The notes under the pieces are model-generated. The model did no database searches. It had not been told where the DNA came from and worked only from the letters and a program-made list of their open reading frames with translations. DNA of 64,000 nt, from the NCBI GenBank assembly GCA_033239125.1, contig BSWB01000001.1, positions 140,755,981 to 140,819,980 of the forward strand, given 5' to 3'. The DNA is from Fagopyrum homotropicum. Its lineage: Eukaryota > Streptophyta > Magnoliopsida > Caryophyllales > Polygonaceae. How positions within the stretch are numbered: position 1 is the stretch's first letter; the number at the start of each line of letters is the position of its first letter. Positions 23,177 through 34,626 of this stretch are shown in pieces. Made by a program: the position numbers and the translations under genes.

Positions 23177-24703
23177 TCATTGAGGAGGCGGTGGAGGAAA
23201 TGGACGGAACTCGGAGCTGAAATTCCTCCCAAACTGCTGGCGGTATATGCTTCTCATCATTTGATCATGCTCCTCAGCCCGTACATCATGAGTGTCCCTA
23301 TGAATCTCCAAGTCTCCTACCCTCCTGGAAAGATCGGTGGCCCACTCCGGAAGCTGCTCATACCAAACCGGCGGCTGTCCATACCATGCTGGAGCGTCAT
23401 TGGGAGTCGGTGCCGCCGGTACCTGCTCGTACCAAGGAGGAGGAGCTCCCATCCATGATGGCTGCTCTCCATACCAAGCAAGAGGTGCATCCATCCAAGT
23501 AGGTCTCTCACTCATGCTAGTCCGGCGAGAGGAAGAGGAACCGGAAGGTCTAGAAGGGCGGGGAGAACGTCTAGGTGGATCGGGGAACTGCGCCGGCTGA
23601 TCCGGGAATGTACCAAAAGCATGCTCATCACCTCCTCCCTCATGATCATCACCTCCTCCCATCTCATCATCAACACCCGCAGCCGGGATATCATCCGACA
23701 CATAAGGAGGAGCTACTAGCCTATTCGTATGCATATCTGCGAATGTCGCCTTCCAGTTATGGCGTCCAGCCATGATGGAGTACTCGGGAAGCCAAGGGAT
23801 ACCTCTACCACCTCTATCCTCCCATGGCATGGATGCGGTAGGTGGAGCTCGGTGGCGGGGAAATATAAGGCCTCTAGTCATGAGACTATTGAGACCCAAA
23901 GGTCTCGCCGCTATCCTAGTGCAAGCGGAATAGTTTATCCCTAGCTGCGTGGCTATATGAGTAACCATGCCTCCATATCCTATGTTTCCGGACCTCTTAT
24001 TTTTCAGTTTACTCATGGTGGAGGCTAGGAGAGTGGCACAATCAGCGGGTCTACCAGTAAGCATGCAGTAGAGGAGGAAAAGCCCATCGGTTTTGATTTT
24101 CTGTGGGGCCTCGGTCCTAGGGAAGAGACACTCGTAAAGGACCCTATGAGCTAATTTCAAGGCTAAGTGGTAGATGAGCTTAGCCTTGGTGTCGGCCGGT
24201 TGCCAACGATCCTCACTAGTATATATCATAGAAATATCCTCCCAAAAGTCCTTAGTGTATACCCCGCTAGGAAATCTCCCATTGAAACTCTCATGGAACC
24301 CAAAGAAGGCTCCAAACTGAATAATGGAGAACTCATAGTTCTCCTCCATCAACCTAAAAGAAACCGTCTTGTTGACGGCGCTATGCTCGAAGGAGGTTAC
24401 AAACTCCCTAGTGATTTCCTCATAAGCATCCGCTCTAATAGTGGAGAAAACAATCAATCCGGCTCTATCCAAGAGCCAAGTCAAATCATTCACAGTGTTT
24501 AGAGGCTCAAGCTCCTCTAAGAGAAGGTATCGAGGACCTATGACCGGCCTCTTCTCGATTCTTTCTAAAGCTCCTAAGTAATCCTCATGGATGGTTGGGA
24601 TTTTTGGAGAGCGTGGTGATGGTGGTTGGTTAGGAAGGGGTTGGGAAGAGGAAGAACTATCTCCCTTTTGCTTCTTATTCCTTCTAGACTTTTTCCTTAA
24701 CAT
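23177..24703 (-). CDS. Accessory protein of family-1 Athila element (ATHILA ORF-1-like), 508 residues, open
   Basis: Starts MLRKKSRRNKKQKG and is open to its stop. N-terminus basic then Ser/Pro-rich (1-40). The central globular region (about 45-300) contains DLTWLLDRAGL, TVSFRLMEENYEFS, FGAFFGF, LFLLYCMLTGRPAD and NIGYGGMVTHIATQLG. A low-complexity acidic/Gly segment (about 345-380) follows, then an RS/P segment. The Trp/Tyr/Pro-rich tail (about 410-465) repeats units like APPPWYEQ and PAWYGQ. The tail ends in a possible coiled coil (DLSRRVGDLE) and polyproline. No signal peptide or membrane helix is seen, so an envelope role is not supported. The class resembles proteins annotated as ATHILA ORF-1 or putative plant transposon protein; function unknown. 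Elements I and IV carry damaged homologues. Confidence 0.85.
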   Translation of the reverse strand: MLRKKSRRNKKQKGDSSSSSQPLPNQPPSPRSPKIPTIHEDYLGALERIEKRPVIGPRYLLLEELEPLNTVNDLTWLLDRAGLIVFSTIRADAYEEITREFVTSFEHSAVNKTVSFRLMEENYEFSIIQFGAFFGFHESFNGRFPSGVYTKDFWEDISMIYTSEDRWQPADTKAKLIYHLALKLAHRVLYECLFPRTEAPQKIKTDGLFLLYCMLTGRPADCATLLASTMSKLKNKRSGNIGYGGMVTHIATQLGINYSACTRIAARPLGLNSLMTRGLIFPRHRAPPTASMPWEDRGGRGIPWLPEYSIMAGRHNWKATFADMHTNRLVAPPYVSDDIPAAGVDDEMGGGDDHEGGGDEHAFGTFPDQPAQFPDPPRRSPRPSRPSGSSSSRRTSMSERPTWMDAPLAWYGEQPSWMGAPPPWYEQVPAAPTPNDAPAWYGQPPVWYEQLPEWATDLSRRVGDLEIHRDTHDVRAEEHDQMMRSIYRQQFGRNFSSEFRPFPPPPPQ

Positions 24704-25552
24704 TTTTCCTTTCGATAGAAAAAATCACGGCCTGTACTTCCTTTTCCACGGCCGTGGAACCTACAGGGACCGTGGTTTCTCTCTGTTTTACTCAAATCTC
24801 AACAAATCCACACCAAATTCAACAGTCACAGTCCTAGACTAATTCCAATTCCAATTCCAATCAGTTCTCCTAAAATCTTGCGAAGAAATCAAATCGAATT
24901 GACAAGTAGAGAAAATAGAGAAAAAACCTAGGTTTTGGATCTTTAAAATCCAAATTCCTTCTGCTGAGTAGATTGTTCACTTGATTCGTTGCTTGGATCG
25001 TGTAAAGGATTGAAAATGCTTCACTTTAGGCCAAAGAATCGCTTGAATCGGACTTCAAACGAAGATTTGGGAGATGAAGAAGGGATTCGGCAATTAGGGC
25101 GTGGAATGGGTCGTGAAATTGGGGTTTTGTGGTGTTTTTGTGAAGGAAGGCGGTTTATATAATGCCCGTAATTTTTTGGAAAATCACGGTCACTCGGGGT
25201 GATCCACGGCCGTGGAAATGTACGGATCCGTGGTTTTGCTTGATTCTTCTCAGATTTTGGGAAATTACGGTCACTGTAGCTTCCACGACCGTGGAATAGG
25301 GCGTCGAACTCTCTGATTTGTGCCAAAATCCAAGTTTCGTCAATTCCTTCCAACTTTTTCTTCTTTCCTTTGTGCATTCCTTATTCCTACATCCAAAAAC
25401 ATGACATACCAGGAGGTATCGAGGGGGAAAAACAAAAGAAAAGCAACTAAACTAAGCTAAACTAAGAAACAAAAACATAACGAAAGTGTAATACCTTGGG
25501 TTGCCTCTCAAGAAGCGCTTGTTTTAGGTCCGTAGCTAGACCGTACCTGAGT
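24704..25552 (-). other. Leader between pol and accessory ORF (element II) with stem-loop H1
   Basis: Non-coding. H1 at 25495-25512 reads on the minus strand CTTGAG / CCCAAG with loop AGGCAA, one mismatched pair, preceded by AAGCGCTT. Palindromic modules lie at about 24745-24760 and 25200-25300. Confidence 0.65.
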
Positions 25553-28500
25553 TTATTCGAGTGTAGTCGGTGCGAATTCCTCAGCTTGGAGCTCCGGTGA
25601 GTACTTCTTAAGTGGTTGACCGTTCACCTTGAAACTTCTGCTCTTTTCACCCCATACTTCAACTACACCATGGGGAAAAACACGTTTGAATAGATAAGGT
25701 CCAGTCCAACGAGATTTAAGCTTACCTGGGAAGATTCGAAGTCTCGAATTGAAGAGGAGAACTTTATCTCCTTCTTTGAGGTCTTTTGGGATGATATGCT
25801 TATCATGCCAACGCTTCACGCTTTCCTTGTAAATCTTGGCGTTCTCATAAGCGTTCAAGCGGAGTTCTTCAAGCTCGTTAAGGTCCAAGAGGCGCTTCTC
25901 GCCCGCTTCTTTCATACTGAAGTTCAACCACTTTACAGCCCAATACGCCTTGTGTTCCTGCTCCACCGGTATATGACAAGACTTCCCACACACAAGGTTG
26001 TATGGTGTTGTTCCTATGGGTGTCTTGTACGCAGTCCTATATGCCCATAATGCATCGTCTAGCTTCAAAGACCAATCCTTCCTTGTCTTCGAAACTGTTT
26101 TCTCTAAGATGCCCTTAATCTTTCTATTTGAAATCTCCACTTGTCCACTCATTTGTGGATGGTAGGGAGTGGCGATCTTGTGAGTCACCCCATACTTAGC
26201 TAGTAGAGCTTTGAATCGTCGGGCAATGAAGTGTGAACCTCCGTCACTAATGATAGTCCGTGGTGTTCCAATCCTTGGGAAAATGGTTCTATTAAAGAAC
26301 TTGACAACAACCATGGCATCATTAGTTGGAGAGGCAACGACTTCAACCCATCTCGAAACATAATCTACAGCTAGAAGTATGTATTGGTTTCCACAAGATG
26401 ATGGGAAAGGTCCCATGAGGTCTACTCCCCAAACGTCAAAGATCTCTACCTCCTGAATGTTGTTGAGAGGCATTTTGTTTCTCGTAGATATGTTCCCTGT
26501 TCTTTGACAAACATCGCAGCAGGAAACAAAGTTTTGCACATCCTTAAATAAAGTAGGCCAAAAGAAACCGGATTGCAATACCTTAGTGCTAGTTTTATTG
26601 GAACTAGCGTGTCCTCCACAAGGTAGTGAATGACAATGACGGATGACGCTTTGATTCTCGTCTTCCGGCACACATCTCCTAATGATGCCGTATGGACCTC
26701 TCTTGAAGAGTAGAGGTTCATTCCAAAAGTATTGCCGGACGTCCTTAAAGAACTTCTTCCTTTGTGCGTAGGATAGTCCGGGAGGTATTTCCTGACAAAC
26801 CAAATAGTTAACAAAATCAGCAAACCATGGTTCATTACCTCTTGATATCTTGTCGATGCACTCCTCTATGATGTGTAAGATGTTCATCCGGAAATGAGTC
26901 ATCTATAGGTAGATCGTCGTCTTCTATGTGTGATAGACGACTCAAATGATCCGCAACAGAATTTTCCGAACCTTTCTTGTCACGGATCTCTAGATCGAAT
27001 TGTTGTAGGAGAAGAATCCATCTAATCAGCCTTGGTTTCGCATCCTTCTTGGCAAGTAGATAACGGATCGCAGAATGGTCCGTGTATACAATCACCTTTG
27101 CACCTACAAGATAAGAACGAAACTTTTCAAAGGCATATACAATAGCTAAGAATTCCTTTTCAGTTGTGGCGTAGTTGAGCTGCGCTTCGTCTAGCGTATT
27201 GCTAGCATAGTAGATTGCATGGGTTCGACCTCCCTTCTTTTGTCCTAGCACCGCACCTAAAACTACGTCACTTGCGTCACACATAACCTCGAACGGAAGA
27301 TTCCAGTCCAGAGGTTGGATAATCGGGGTTGAGATTAGAGTTTCTCGGATCTTGAGGAAAGCATCTAAACAATCCTGCAAAAATTCAAAAATTGCATCCT
27401 TTATCAAGAGATTAGTTAGCGGTTTTGAATCTTAGAAAAGTCTTTGATAAATCTTCTACAAAATCTAGCATGTCTTAGAAAACTTCGTATCCCCTTCACC
27501 GAAGATGGAGGAGGAAGCTTTTCTATAGTCTCTATCTTTGCCTTATCATCTTCGATCCCTCTATTAGAGATCAAGTGTCCTAACACAATGCCTTCTCTAA
27601 CCATGAATTGACACTTCTCCCAATTAAGAACTAGGTTAGTGTCTTCACACCTTTGCAACACAAGAGATAGTTTAGAAAGACAATTATCGAAAGAGGAACC
27701 ATAAACAGAAAAGTCATCCATAAGAACCTCCATGATTTTCTCAACGTACTCCGAGAAGATGGCCATCATACACCTTTGAAAGGTGGCTGGGGCATTCCAA
27801 AGCCCGAATGGCATCCTTCTATAGGCGAACGTACCCCATTGGCACGTGAATGTGGTCTTCTCTTGATCGCCCCGATGGATCAGAATCTGGAAGAAACCAC
27901 TATAACCGTCAAGATAACAAAAATAGGAGTGTTGTGCTAACCTCTCAACCATTTGATCTATGAATGGTAGCGGGAAGTGATCCTTCCTCGTCGCATTGTT
28001 TAGCTTGCGGTAGTCAATGCGCATCCTCCATCCCGTTACGGTTCATGTAGGAATGAGCTCATTGTTCTTGTTAGTGATAACCGTCATTCCTCCTTTCTTC
28101 GGGACTACTTGAACGGGGCTCACCCACTTGCTATCGGAGATAGGATAGATGATACCTGCATCAAGTAACTTCAGAATATCCTTCTTGACAACCTCCTTCA
28201 TGATCGGATTTAACTGTCGTTGAGGTTGTCGCGAAGGCTTAAAATCTTTCTCCATTAGAATCTTGTGCATGCATAATGATGGTTTAATTCCTACAAGATC
28301 CTATATGGTGTATCCTAAAGCCTTTTTATGCTTCTTTAAAACAACCATTAGTCTATCATGCTCATCTTCATTTAAATCGGAACTAACGATTACGGGAAAA
28401 GTAGAATTAGTTCCAAGGAATGCATACCGAAGATGTGTGGGAAGTGGCTTCAACTCCATTGCTATTGATGTGTTTGACGACTCTTGAGGAGTGTCCAATG

Positions 28501-29578
28501 CTTCCTTAGAAGTCTCTAATGCTGTAGGAGTGGTTGAAGAAGACTCAAGAGCATTTGTGGAAAGAACGTAATCATTCTCAGAAATTCCTTGAATTACAAC
28601 ACCACGGTTACTTCCACGGCCATGGTTTAGGGCGTGAAAGTCAATTACGGCATCACTGGTGGTTCCACGGCCGTGGTTTAGGCCGTGTAACTTACTGGAG
28701 TGCTCAAAATAACTGGTTACGGTCATCATGGGTGAAACCACGGCCGTGGAATAGCACGACTGGCCGTGATTCCTCACGTTTTCTGACCCATCGTAGAATT
28801 TTTCAAACTCTTCTTCTTGCACTTCCTTTTGCTCCTCCAAGGCTTCAATCTCTTCATTGCTATCCTCTTCTTCGCCTTTCTCCATGATGCTCATGGTGAT
28901 AACCTTTTGCAATGGATCCTTGAATATAATCGAGGTTACTTCCTCCCTAGACGCTTCTTCGCCATAGATGTTGAACATGTCCTCTCCAAGAGGTGGCTCT
29001 TTCACCAATGTTGAAAGAACAAACTCAACCTTCTCTTCTCCTATGTCGAAGGCGAGTCTAGCATTCTTGCAATCCACCATACATCCGGATGTTGCAAGAA
29101 ATGGTCTTCCGAGTATGACCGAGGCCGGACAATCTGCAGGAATATCAAGCACAACGAAATCTATTGGAATGTAAAACTTACCGAGCTTGACTGGGACGTC
29201 TTCAATAATACCGACGGGATGAGTTATGGATCGATCCGCCATGTATAACATCATCTTCACCGGTTTAGGTTCACCTAGACCGATCTTCCTACATAAAGCG
29301 AGTGGGATAATGCTAACGCTTGCTCCCAAGTCACATAAAGCGTCATAAGTGACTTCTCCCACTCCAATTGGAATGCGAAATGACCCCAGATCCTTTAGCT
29401 TTGGGGGCATCTTCTCCTTCATTGTTTTGATGAGCTCCGATGATTGAGAACTCATCTTGACTTCTCCAAAGTCTTATAGCTTCCTCTTGTTAGAGAGAAT
29501 CTCCTTTAAGAACTTCCCGTAAGCGGGCATACCTACAATTGCATCAATGAAAGGTATATTAATGTGCAGTTTACTCAT
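25553..29578 (-). pseudogene. pol: pol of element II: protease, RT, RNase H, integrase (broken)
   Basis: Minus-strand domains in order: protease CDLGAS with PLALCRK, palindrome-rich linker (28570-28770), RT with KPSRQPQRQLNP, YLDGYSGFFQI and MDDFSVYG, RNase H with MCDASD and YTDHSAIRYL. Integrase follows with HCHSLPCGGH and CDVCQR zinc ligands, VDLMGPFPSS, SDGGSHF and QVEISNRKIK. Stops lie near 29474, 28301 and 28043, with frameshifts near 27410 and 26880. The integrase reading from 26902 to 25553 is uninterrupted. Few lesions and intact catalytic motifs mean a fairly young copy. Confidence 0.92.
28570..28770 (-). repeat. Cluster of family-1 palindromic modules inside pol (element II)
   Basis: Exact CCACGGCCGTGG at about 28665 and 28739, and a one-base variant near 28614, occur with GGGCGTG half-modules. 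All are in frame between protease and RT, mirroring 15710-15890 of element I but with different local sequence between modules. Confidence 0.85.
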
Positions 29579-31452
29579 GAGTTCAATGAACTTACCGAAC
29601 TTCTTGTCTAGACGCGCTCTCGCTCTAGATTGTGGGAATGGTAGGGGAGGTTTATAAGCTGGAGGAGGAATGTAGATGTCTTCCTTCTCCTTCCCCTTTT
29701 CTTTCTCCTTTTCAGCTGGAACTTCAGCAAACTTAGGCTGCGGATCGGTAGTTGTCACTCCGCTCCTAGTTGTGATAGCCATCACCCTTCCCTTCGGGTT
29801 ATCCTCCGTCTTTCCGGGAAGTTTTCCTTGATCTCTAGGAACTTCCTGGGCCTTGCTGAACATTTGGTTTTCTAAAGCCTTTTGAGCTTTATCGACCTTA
29901 TTAACGAAGCTCTCCAACCCTTTAAGGTTTCCCATGATTGTTTCCAACATGAGATCGGGTTTCTCCTTTCCCGGGCTGCTTGCGCCATTTGATGTTTGTC
30001 CCTGGCTTTTAAAAGGAGTAGAAGAAGAAGAGGGTGGTGTTAGTGAATTTTGTGAATTGGAATAATGATTACCGGAATTTTGTTTTTGGTTGGAACGCCA
30101 ATTGTTGTTTGAATTCCGATTGTTGTTCCAGTTGTTGTTCCGGTTGTTGTTGTTGTTCCAATTGTTCCGGTTGTTCCTTTTGGTATTCTCATTCCCTTGA
30201 TAGTTGTTGTTGTTTCCCAAGTATCAAACATCCTGCCCCTTTGGCGTTTGAAGGCCAGCTCTAATGACTTCCTTCAACTCCATGATTTCGGTGTTGAGGG
30301 AGAAGATTTGAGTTTGTACAGCTTGTGATAACTTAGCTCCCGAATCTCCTCTATTTTGATGGCTAGGTTCCACCTTCCGGTGAGAATACTTCTCAATCAC
30401 TTGGGCTTGCTTTTCAACGAAGTCCCAAGCATCATCTTCCCTCATGTCCATGAATGTACCACATGAAAGGGATTGGAGCTTGAATTGTGTTTCCACATCC
30501 AACCCCTTGTAATATATCTCCAACAGTTCTAGCTTTGAAATGCCATGGTGTGGGCAATCCAACAATAAATCCTGAAACCTTTCCCAAGATTGAAACAAAC
30601 TTTCGTTAGACTTTATAATGAATGCATTGATCTTACCTCTTAACTCCACAATTTTGGATGGAGGAAAGAACTTGGTTAAGAACTCCGAAGATAGATCCTC
30701 CCATGTGTTAAGTCTTCCATTTGGAAGAGCTTGATACCAAGACAAGGCTTTGTCCTTCAAAGAGAAGAAGAATGGCTTGATCTTGTAGTTGTTGGTGGTG
30801 GTCTTCTTCGGCTTCATTGTCTCCATTAGAATTTCAAGATTTTGTAAATGTTGGTGTGGAGATTCAGCACTTGTTCCACCAAACTGATTTTGGCGAACCA
30901 TGGTGATCACTTGTGGACTAAAGCTAAATTTCTGGATATCTTCAGCTTCAAAATTAACACCTAGGCGGCATGGTTATTGAATCGGATCCATCCTTTGTCC
31001 AAGAGTTCGTGGCTCCTCATCGACACGAGCGGCTCTCACACCCCCAGCTGGTATACGAGGATTTACGGGTCGTCTTAGGTCATTCTGGACTAGATTGATC
31101 AATGAATCAATTTCCTCTAGTGGTGGCATATCATAATCATCCTCATCGTCGGATGATTCAGCTCTAACGGATTTAGTTGGTTTGACTTTCTTCTTCTTCT
31201 TGGAGTTAGTCATCTCCAACTTCATATCCATCATTATAGCTTTGAGCTCATCAATTTGGAATTGATACGCTCCACTTCTTCCTTACGAACCTTTTCACTC
31301 AACCTAAATTGAGCTTGAGATTCCTCCAACTCCGCTTGGAAATTTCTCTCTTTGTTTTCGGCCATCTTTCTTTCTTTAGCCTTTTTCCTTAAAGTCTTTT
31401 CAAATTCCGGATCAAAGGGTACGAGGTCTTTGATGGATCTAGACCTGTGCAT
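29579..31452 (-). pseudogene. gag: gag of element II (broken)
   Basis: Begins MHRSRSIKDLVPFDPEFEK. The capsid-like domain at 30224-30910 carries FFFSLKDKALSWYQALPNGR, WEDLSSEFLTKFFPPSK and FQSWERFQDLLLDCPHHG. A strongly Asn-rich stretch (about 30070-30215) replaces any visible zinc knuckle, then an Lys/Glu/Pro-rich part leads into protease. Lesions: frameshift near 31234 and stops at 30974 and 30224. The frame is otherwise kept into pol, so gag-pol was probably one ORF. Confidence 0.88.
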
Positions 31453-31555
31453 ATACCTAGAAGAACCTGCGAAGAACACTCAACAGAGATATCAAATAAC
31501 AAGAGCAAAGCTCCCAAGCTCGACAACCGAGAACCGAAGTTTGGTCTTGACCAAA

Positions 31556-31573
31556 TCCCCGGCAACGGCGCCA
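31556..31573 (-). promoter_or_regulatory. Primer binding site, perfect tRNA-Asp complement (element II)
   Basis: Minus strand TGGCGCCGTTGCCGGGGA, 6 nt from the 5' LTR. It matches the 3' end of plant tRNA-Asp over 18 nt, CCA included, from knowledge of that tRNA. Confidence 0.88.
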
Positions 31574-31579
31574 AAAACT

Positions 31580-33307
31580 TGTTCGCCCGAAAACCTGCGT
31601 ACAAATAAGCTTTATATTTATAAAACTAGAATAAAAGAAAGCGAACCCGCAGTGTACGGATCGGCGTAGATTAGTAAGTACTCCAGAGTATCGAACTCAG
31701 GGATTTGGTGAGTTAAATTTCAGTCTCAAGTAGTCAAGCAAGTAAAAGTGTAAAGCTTTGCAAAAATTGAGGAAAACAGCAACCCTAAAGATCCGGATAT
31801 CAAATTGTGGAAATCTATTCAAGATATACTATAGATATAAGGATAGATTTGAGAATTTCAAAGGTATACTAAATCAAGGTAATGTACGGTGAAGTTCCAA
31901 AACCTTATATGTCTCACCCAAAGACACTCTCTATAAAGGTTGTTGAGGCTGTAGTATAGAAAGGATCTAAGGACAAGAATTGATCTCAAATACCTAAGCC
32001 CAAATCCAAAGGATCAAGATAAACTCAAACGGTTAAGGTTGTGATACTCGAAACCGAAATAGAGGATGTTGAGTCTCACTACTACCTAGGAAAGGCAAGC
32101 CAAGGCTAGGTTAAAGTTAATCTTTAACTTTAGATTAAAGCAAAAGCAAAGGTCGTAGATCAGGTAAAATCACGGCAGGATCTTGAGTTCCACGGCCGTG
32201 GAACCTCAAGAACAGACCGTAATTTAGGTTCGTCGACAAGTTTCTCGCACTCTCAGAGTCCAATATGTTTACGATTGATCTATACTCATCTAACCCACAA
32301 CTATCAACCCTTCACCTTGGAATTGCTAAAGGGTTTTAGCCAACAATCATTGTCATTGATTCAATATTCAAATAAGGAAGAGAGAAATATGAAAACCCTC
32401 GAAAACACAATAAACATTTGAAATCAAAATCAAATCTAAATAACAAAACAATATGTTTAATGGATTCAGAATACGAAATAGGAATCCTATTAAATAATCT
32501 CAGGCAAACAACGGAAAATGGTTGTCAATCGTTTCCGGAATCAAAACCTATGAAATCTCAAAACTTCCGCCGCAAGTAAACTTAGATCTTCAATCCTAGC
32601 CGTCGGCTCCGAAACTCTAAGAGGTGTCCAAAACAACCCTAAATACGGGATAAGCGCGGCTAAGCACGAGGTAAGCCGGGGTAAGCGTGGATTCCGAAAA
32701 CTCCATTCCCTACTCCTTTTATACAGCGAGGAAGGGTTACTATAAAAGCCCATTAACTTTGATGACGTGACAAGTATGATACGTCATAATATTCGCCAAG
32801 ATCACGGTCATGTAGAACCTTCCACGGCCGTGGTTTAGAGCGTGAAATCAGATTACGGTGCCATATAACTTCCACGGCCGTGGTTTAGAGCGTGTAACTC
32901 TTTGGAATGCTCCAAACTCTCTTCCACATTCATGATGCGAAGTCCACGGCCGTGGTTTAGAGCGTGGACTTCAATTCCCTTCTCCACGGCCGTAATTCAA
33001 GGCGTGGACTTGCTTAACTTCTTCCTTTGCCTTTGTTTCGTGCAATCTTCCATTCCATGCTCCTTCCTTAGCCTCCCTAATGCATCTCCTTGTCCTCGAA
33101 CATGATCAAATACTCCTTCTCTTCCATCATTTGCTCCGATTCAAGCTCTTATTTACCTATAAACAAAATAAAGCTAGTGTAGATCTCTATATCGACAAAA
33201 TAGGTGAACAAGCTAACAATTGCTTCAAAACTATATCCATGTACACAATAATGAGGGAAAAACAATTAAAACAAGTGCCTAAAATATCGTCATATTTCAT
33301 GCTAACA
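31580..33307 (-). repeat. 5' LTR of element II
   Basis: 1728 bp, the partner of 20112-21833. Palindromic modules lie at about 32188 and in a cluster at 32820-33005 that includes three exact CCACGGCCGTGG copies. Confidence 0.93.
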
Positions 33308-33312
33308 TGAAC

Positions 33313-34499
33313 CGAACGGTCTCTTTTAGGTTGATGGAGGAGAACTATGAGTTCTCCATCATTCAGTTTGGAACCTTCTTTGGGTTCAATGGGAGCTTCA
33401 ATGGTAGGTTTCCTAGAGGAGTGTACGCTAAGGATTTTTGGGAGGATATAGCCATGATTTATGCTAGTGAGGACCGTTGGCAACCGGCCGACACCAAGGC
33501 TAAGCTCATCTACCATTTAGCCTTGCAGATAGCTCATAGAGTCCTTTTAGAGTGTCTTTTCCCTAGGACCGAGACCCCTCAAAAGATCAAGACCGATGAG
33601 CTATTCCTACTCTATTGCATGCTTACCGGTAGATCTGCCGATTGTGCCACCCTCCTTGCCTCCACCATTAGCAAATTGAAGAACAAACGGGCCGGGAACA
33701 TAGGCTATGGGGGTATGGTGACTCACATTGCCAAACAGTTGGGGATAGACTACTCCGCATGTACTAGGATAGCGGCGAGACCTTTGGGTTTCAATGGGCT
33801 TATGACTAGAGGTATTATCTTTCCCCGGCACTAAGCTCAACCTACCGCAGCCATGCCATGGGAGGAGAGAGAATCCCATGGCTTCCCGAGTACTCCATCA
33901 TGCTAGGCCGCCAAAATTGGAAGGAGACCTTCACATCCATGCATGCAAATAGACTTGTAGCCCCTCCATATGTGCCGGACAAGGTCCCAGCTGGGGACGA
34001 TGATGAGGAGATGGGAGGAGGATATGACCGTGATATAGGAGGTGTTGAGCATGATTTTGGTACATTTCCGGACCAGCCGGCCGACTTCCCGGAGCCATCT
34101 AGGCGATCTCCCCGACCTTCTAGACCTTCCGGTTCCTCTTCTTCAAGCAGGGCTAGAGTGAGTGAGAGGACGACATGGATGGACACTCCACCCACTTGGT
34201 ATGGAGAGCAACCATCATGGATGGGAGCTCCTCCTCCATGGTATGATCATCCACCGGTAGCACCGACCCCTCCTCAGGACACACCTTCATGGTATAGCCA
34301 GCCACCACCTTGGTATTCACAGCTTCCAAGTTGGGCGGATGATCTTTCGAGGAGAGTAGGAGATTTGGAGGTCCGACAGGAGTCCCATGACGTAGAGCGC
34401 CAGGAGAATGCCCGTATCTTGAGGGACGTCTACTGCTAGTAGTTTGGGCGGAACTTCAGCTCGGATTTCTATTCATTCCCACCGCCGCCTTCCCAATGA
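33313..34499 (+). pseudogene. Accessory ORF of element I, 3' part
   Basis: Resumes the protein interrupted at 20111 (RTVSFRLMEENYEFS onward). It matches element II's accessory protein through LFLLYCMLTGRSAD and NIGYGGMVTHIAKQLG to the W/Y/P tail (WMGAPPPWYDHPP, PSWYSQPPPWYSQ). A stop near 33832 and a frameshift at about 33850 break it, and two adjacent stops near 34437 precede the last residues. Confidence 0.88.
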
Positions 34500-34588
34500 T
34501 GATATTGAGATGACTTGCCAGTTAGAGCCGCTCCACCGCCATTAGTGACTTTCTTTTGCTTTTCTTTTATTTTCTTTATTTCCTTTGA

Positions 34589-34626
34589 ACATTGAGGACA
34601 ATGTATGTTTCAAGTATGGGGCGGGG
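34589..34626 (+). promoter_or_regulatory. Stem-loop H2 and internal PPT-like tract (element I)
   Basis: Stem ACATTG (34589-34594) / CAATGT (34599-34604) with loop AGGA, then AAGTATGGGGCGGGG at 34612-34626. Same layout as the true PPT module at 35803-35841. Confidence 0.65.

Larger units (their letters stand above)
20112..33307 (-). mobile_element. Element II: Athila-type retrotransposon, same family as I, nested in it in reverse orientation
   Basis: Flanked by target duplication TGAAC (20107-20111 and 33308-33312). LTR ends read TGTTAGCATG...GGGCGAACA on the minus strand. The interrupted accessory reading of element I continues exactly across the site. Order on the minus strand: 5' LTR 31580-33307, PBS, gag, pol, leader, accessory ORF, 3' UTR, PPT, 3' LTR 20112-21833. 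Length is 13,196 bp. Most damage is by single stops rather than large deletions. Confidence 0.95.

Noticed and set aside
23063..23600. Plus-strand ORFs opposite the accessory gene of element II
   Set aside because: They are shadows caused by the Pro/Trp/Gly-rich sense-strand composition.
23177..24703. Calling the accessory protein an envelope glycoprotein
   Set aside because: No signal peptide, transmembrane helix or cysteine-rich ectodomain is visible; only its position is env-like.
31556..31573. tRNA-Asp-like sequence
   Set aside because: Only the 18-nt complement of the tRNA 3' end is present; it is a primer binding site, not a tRNA gene.
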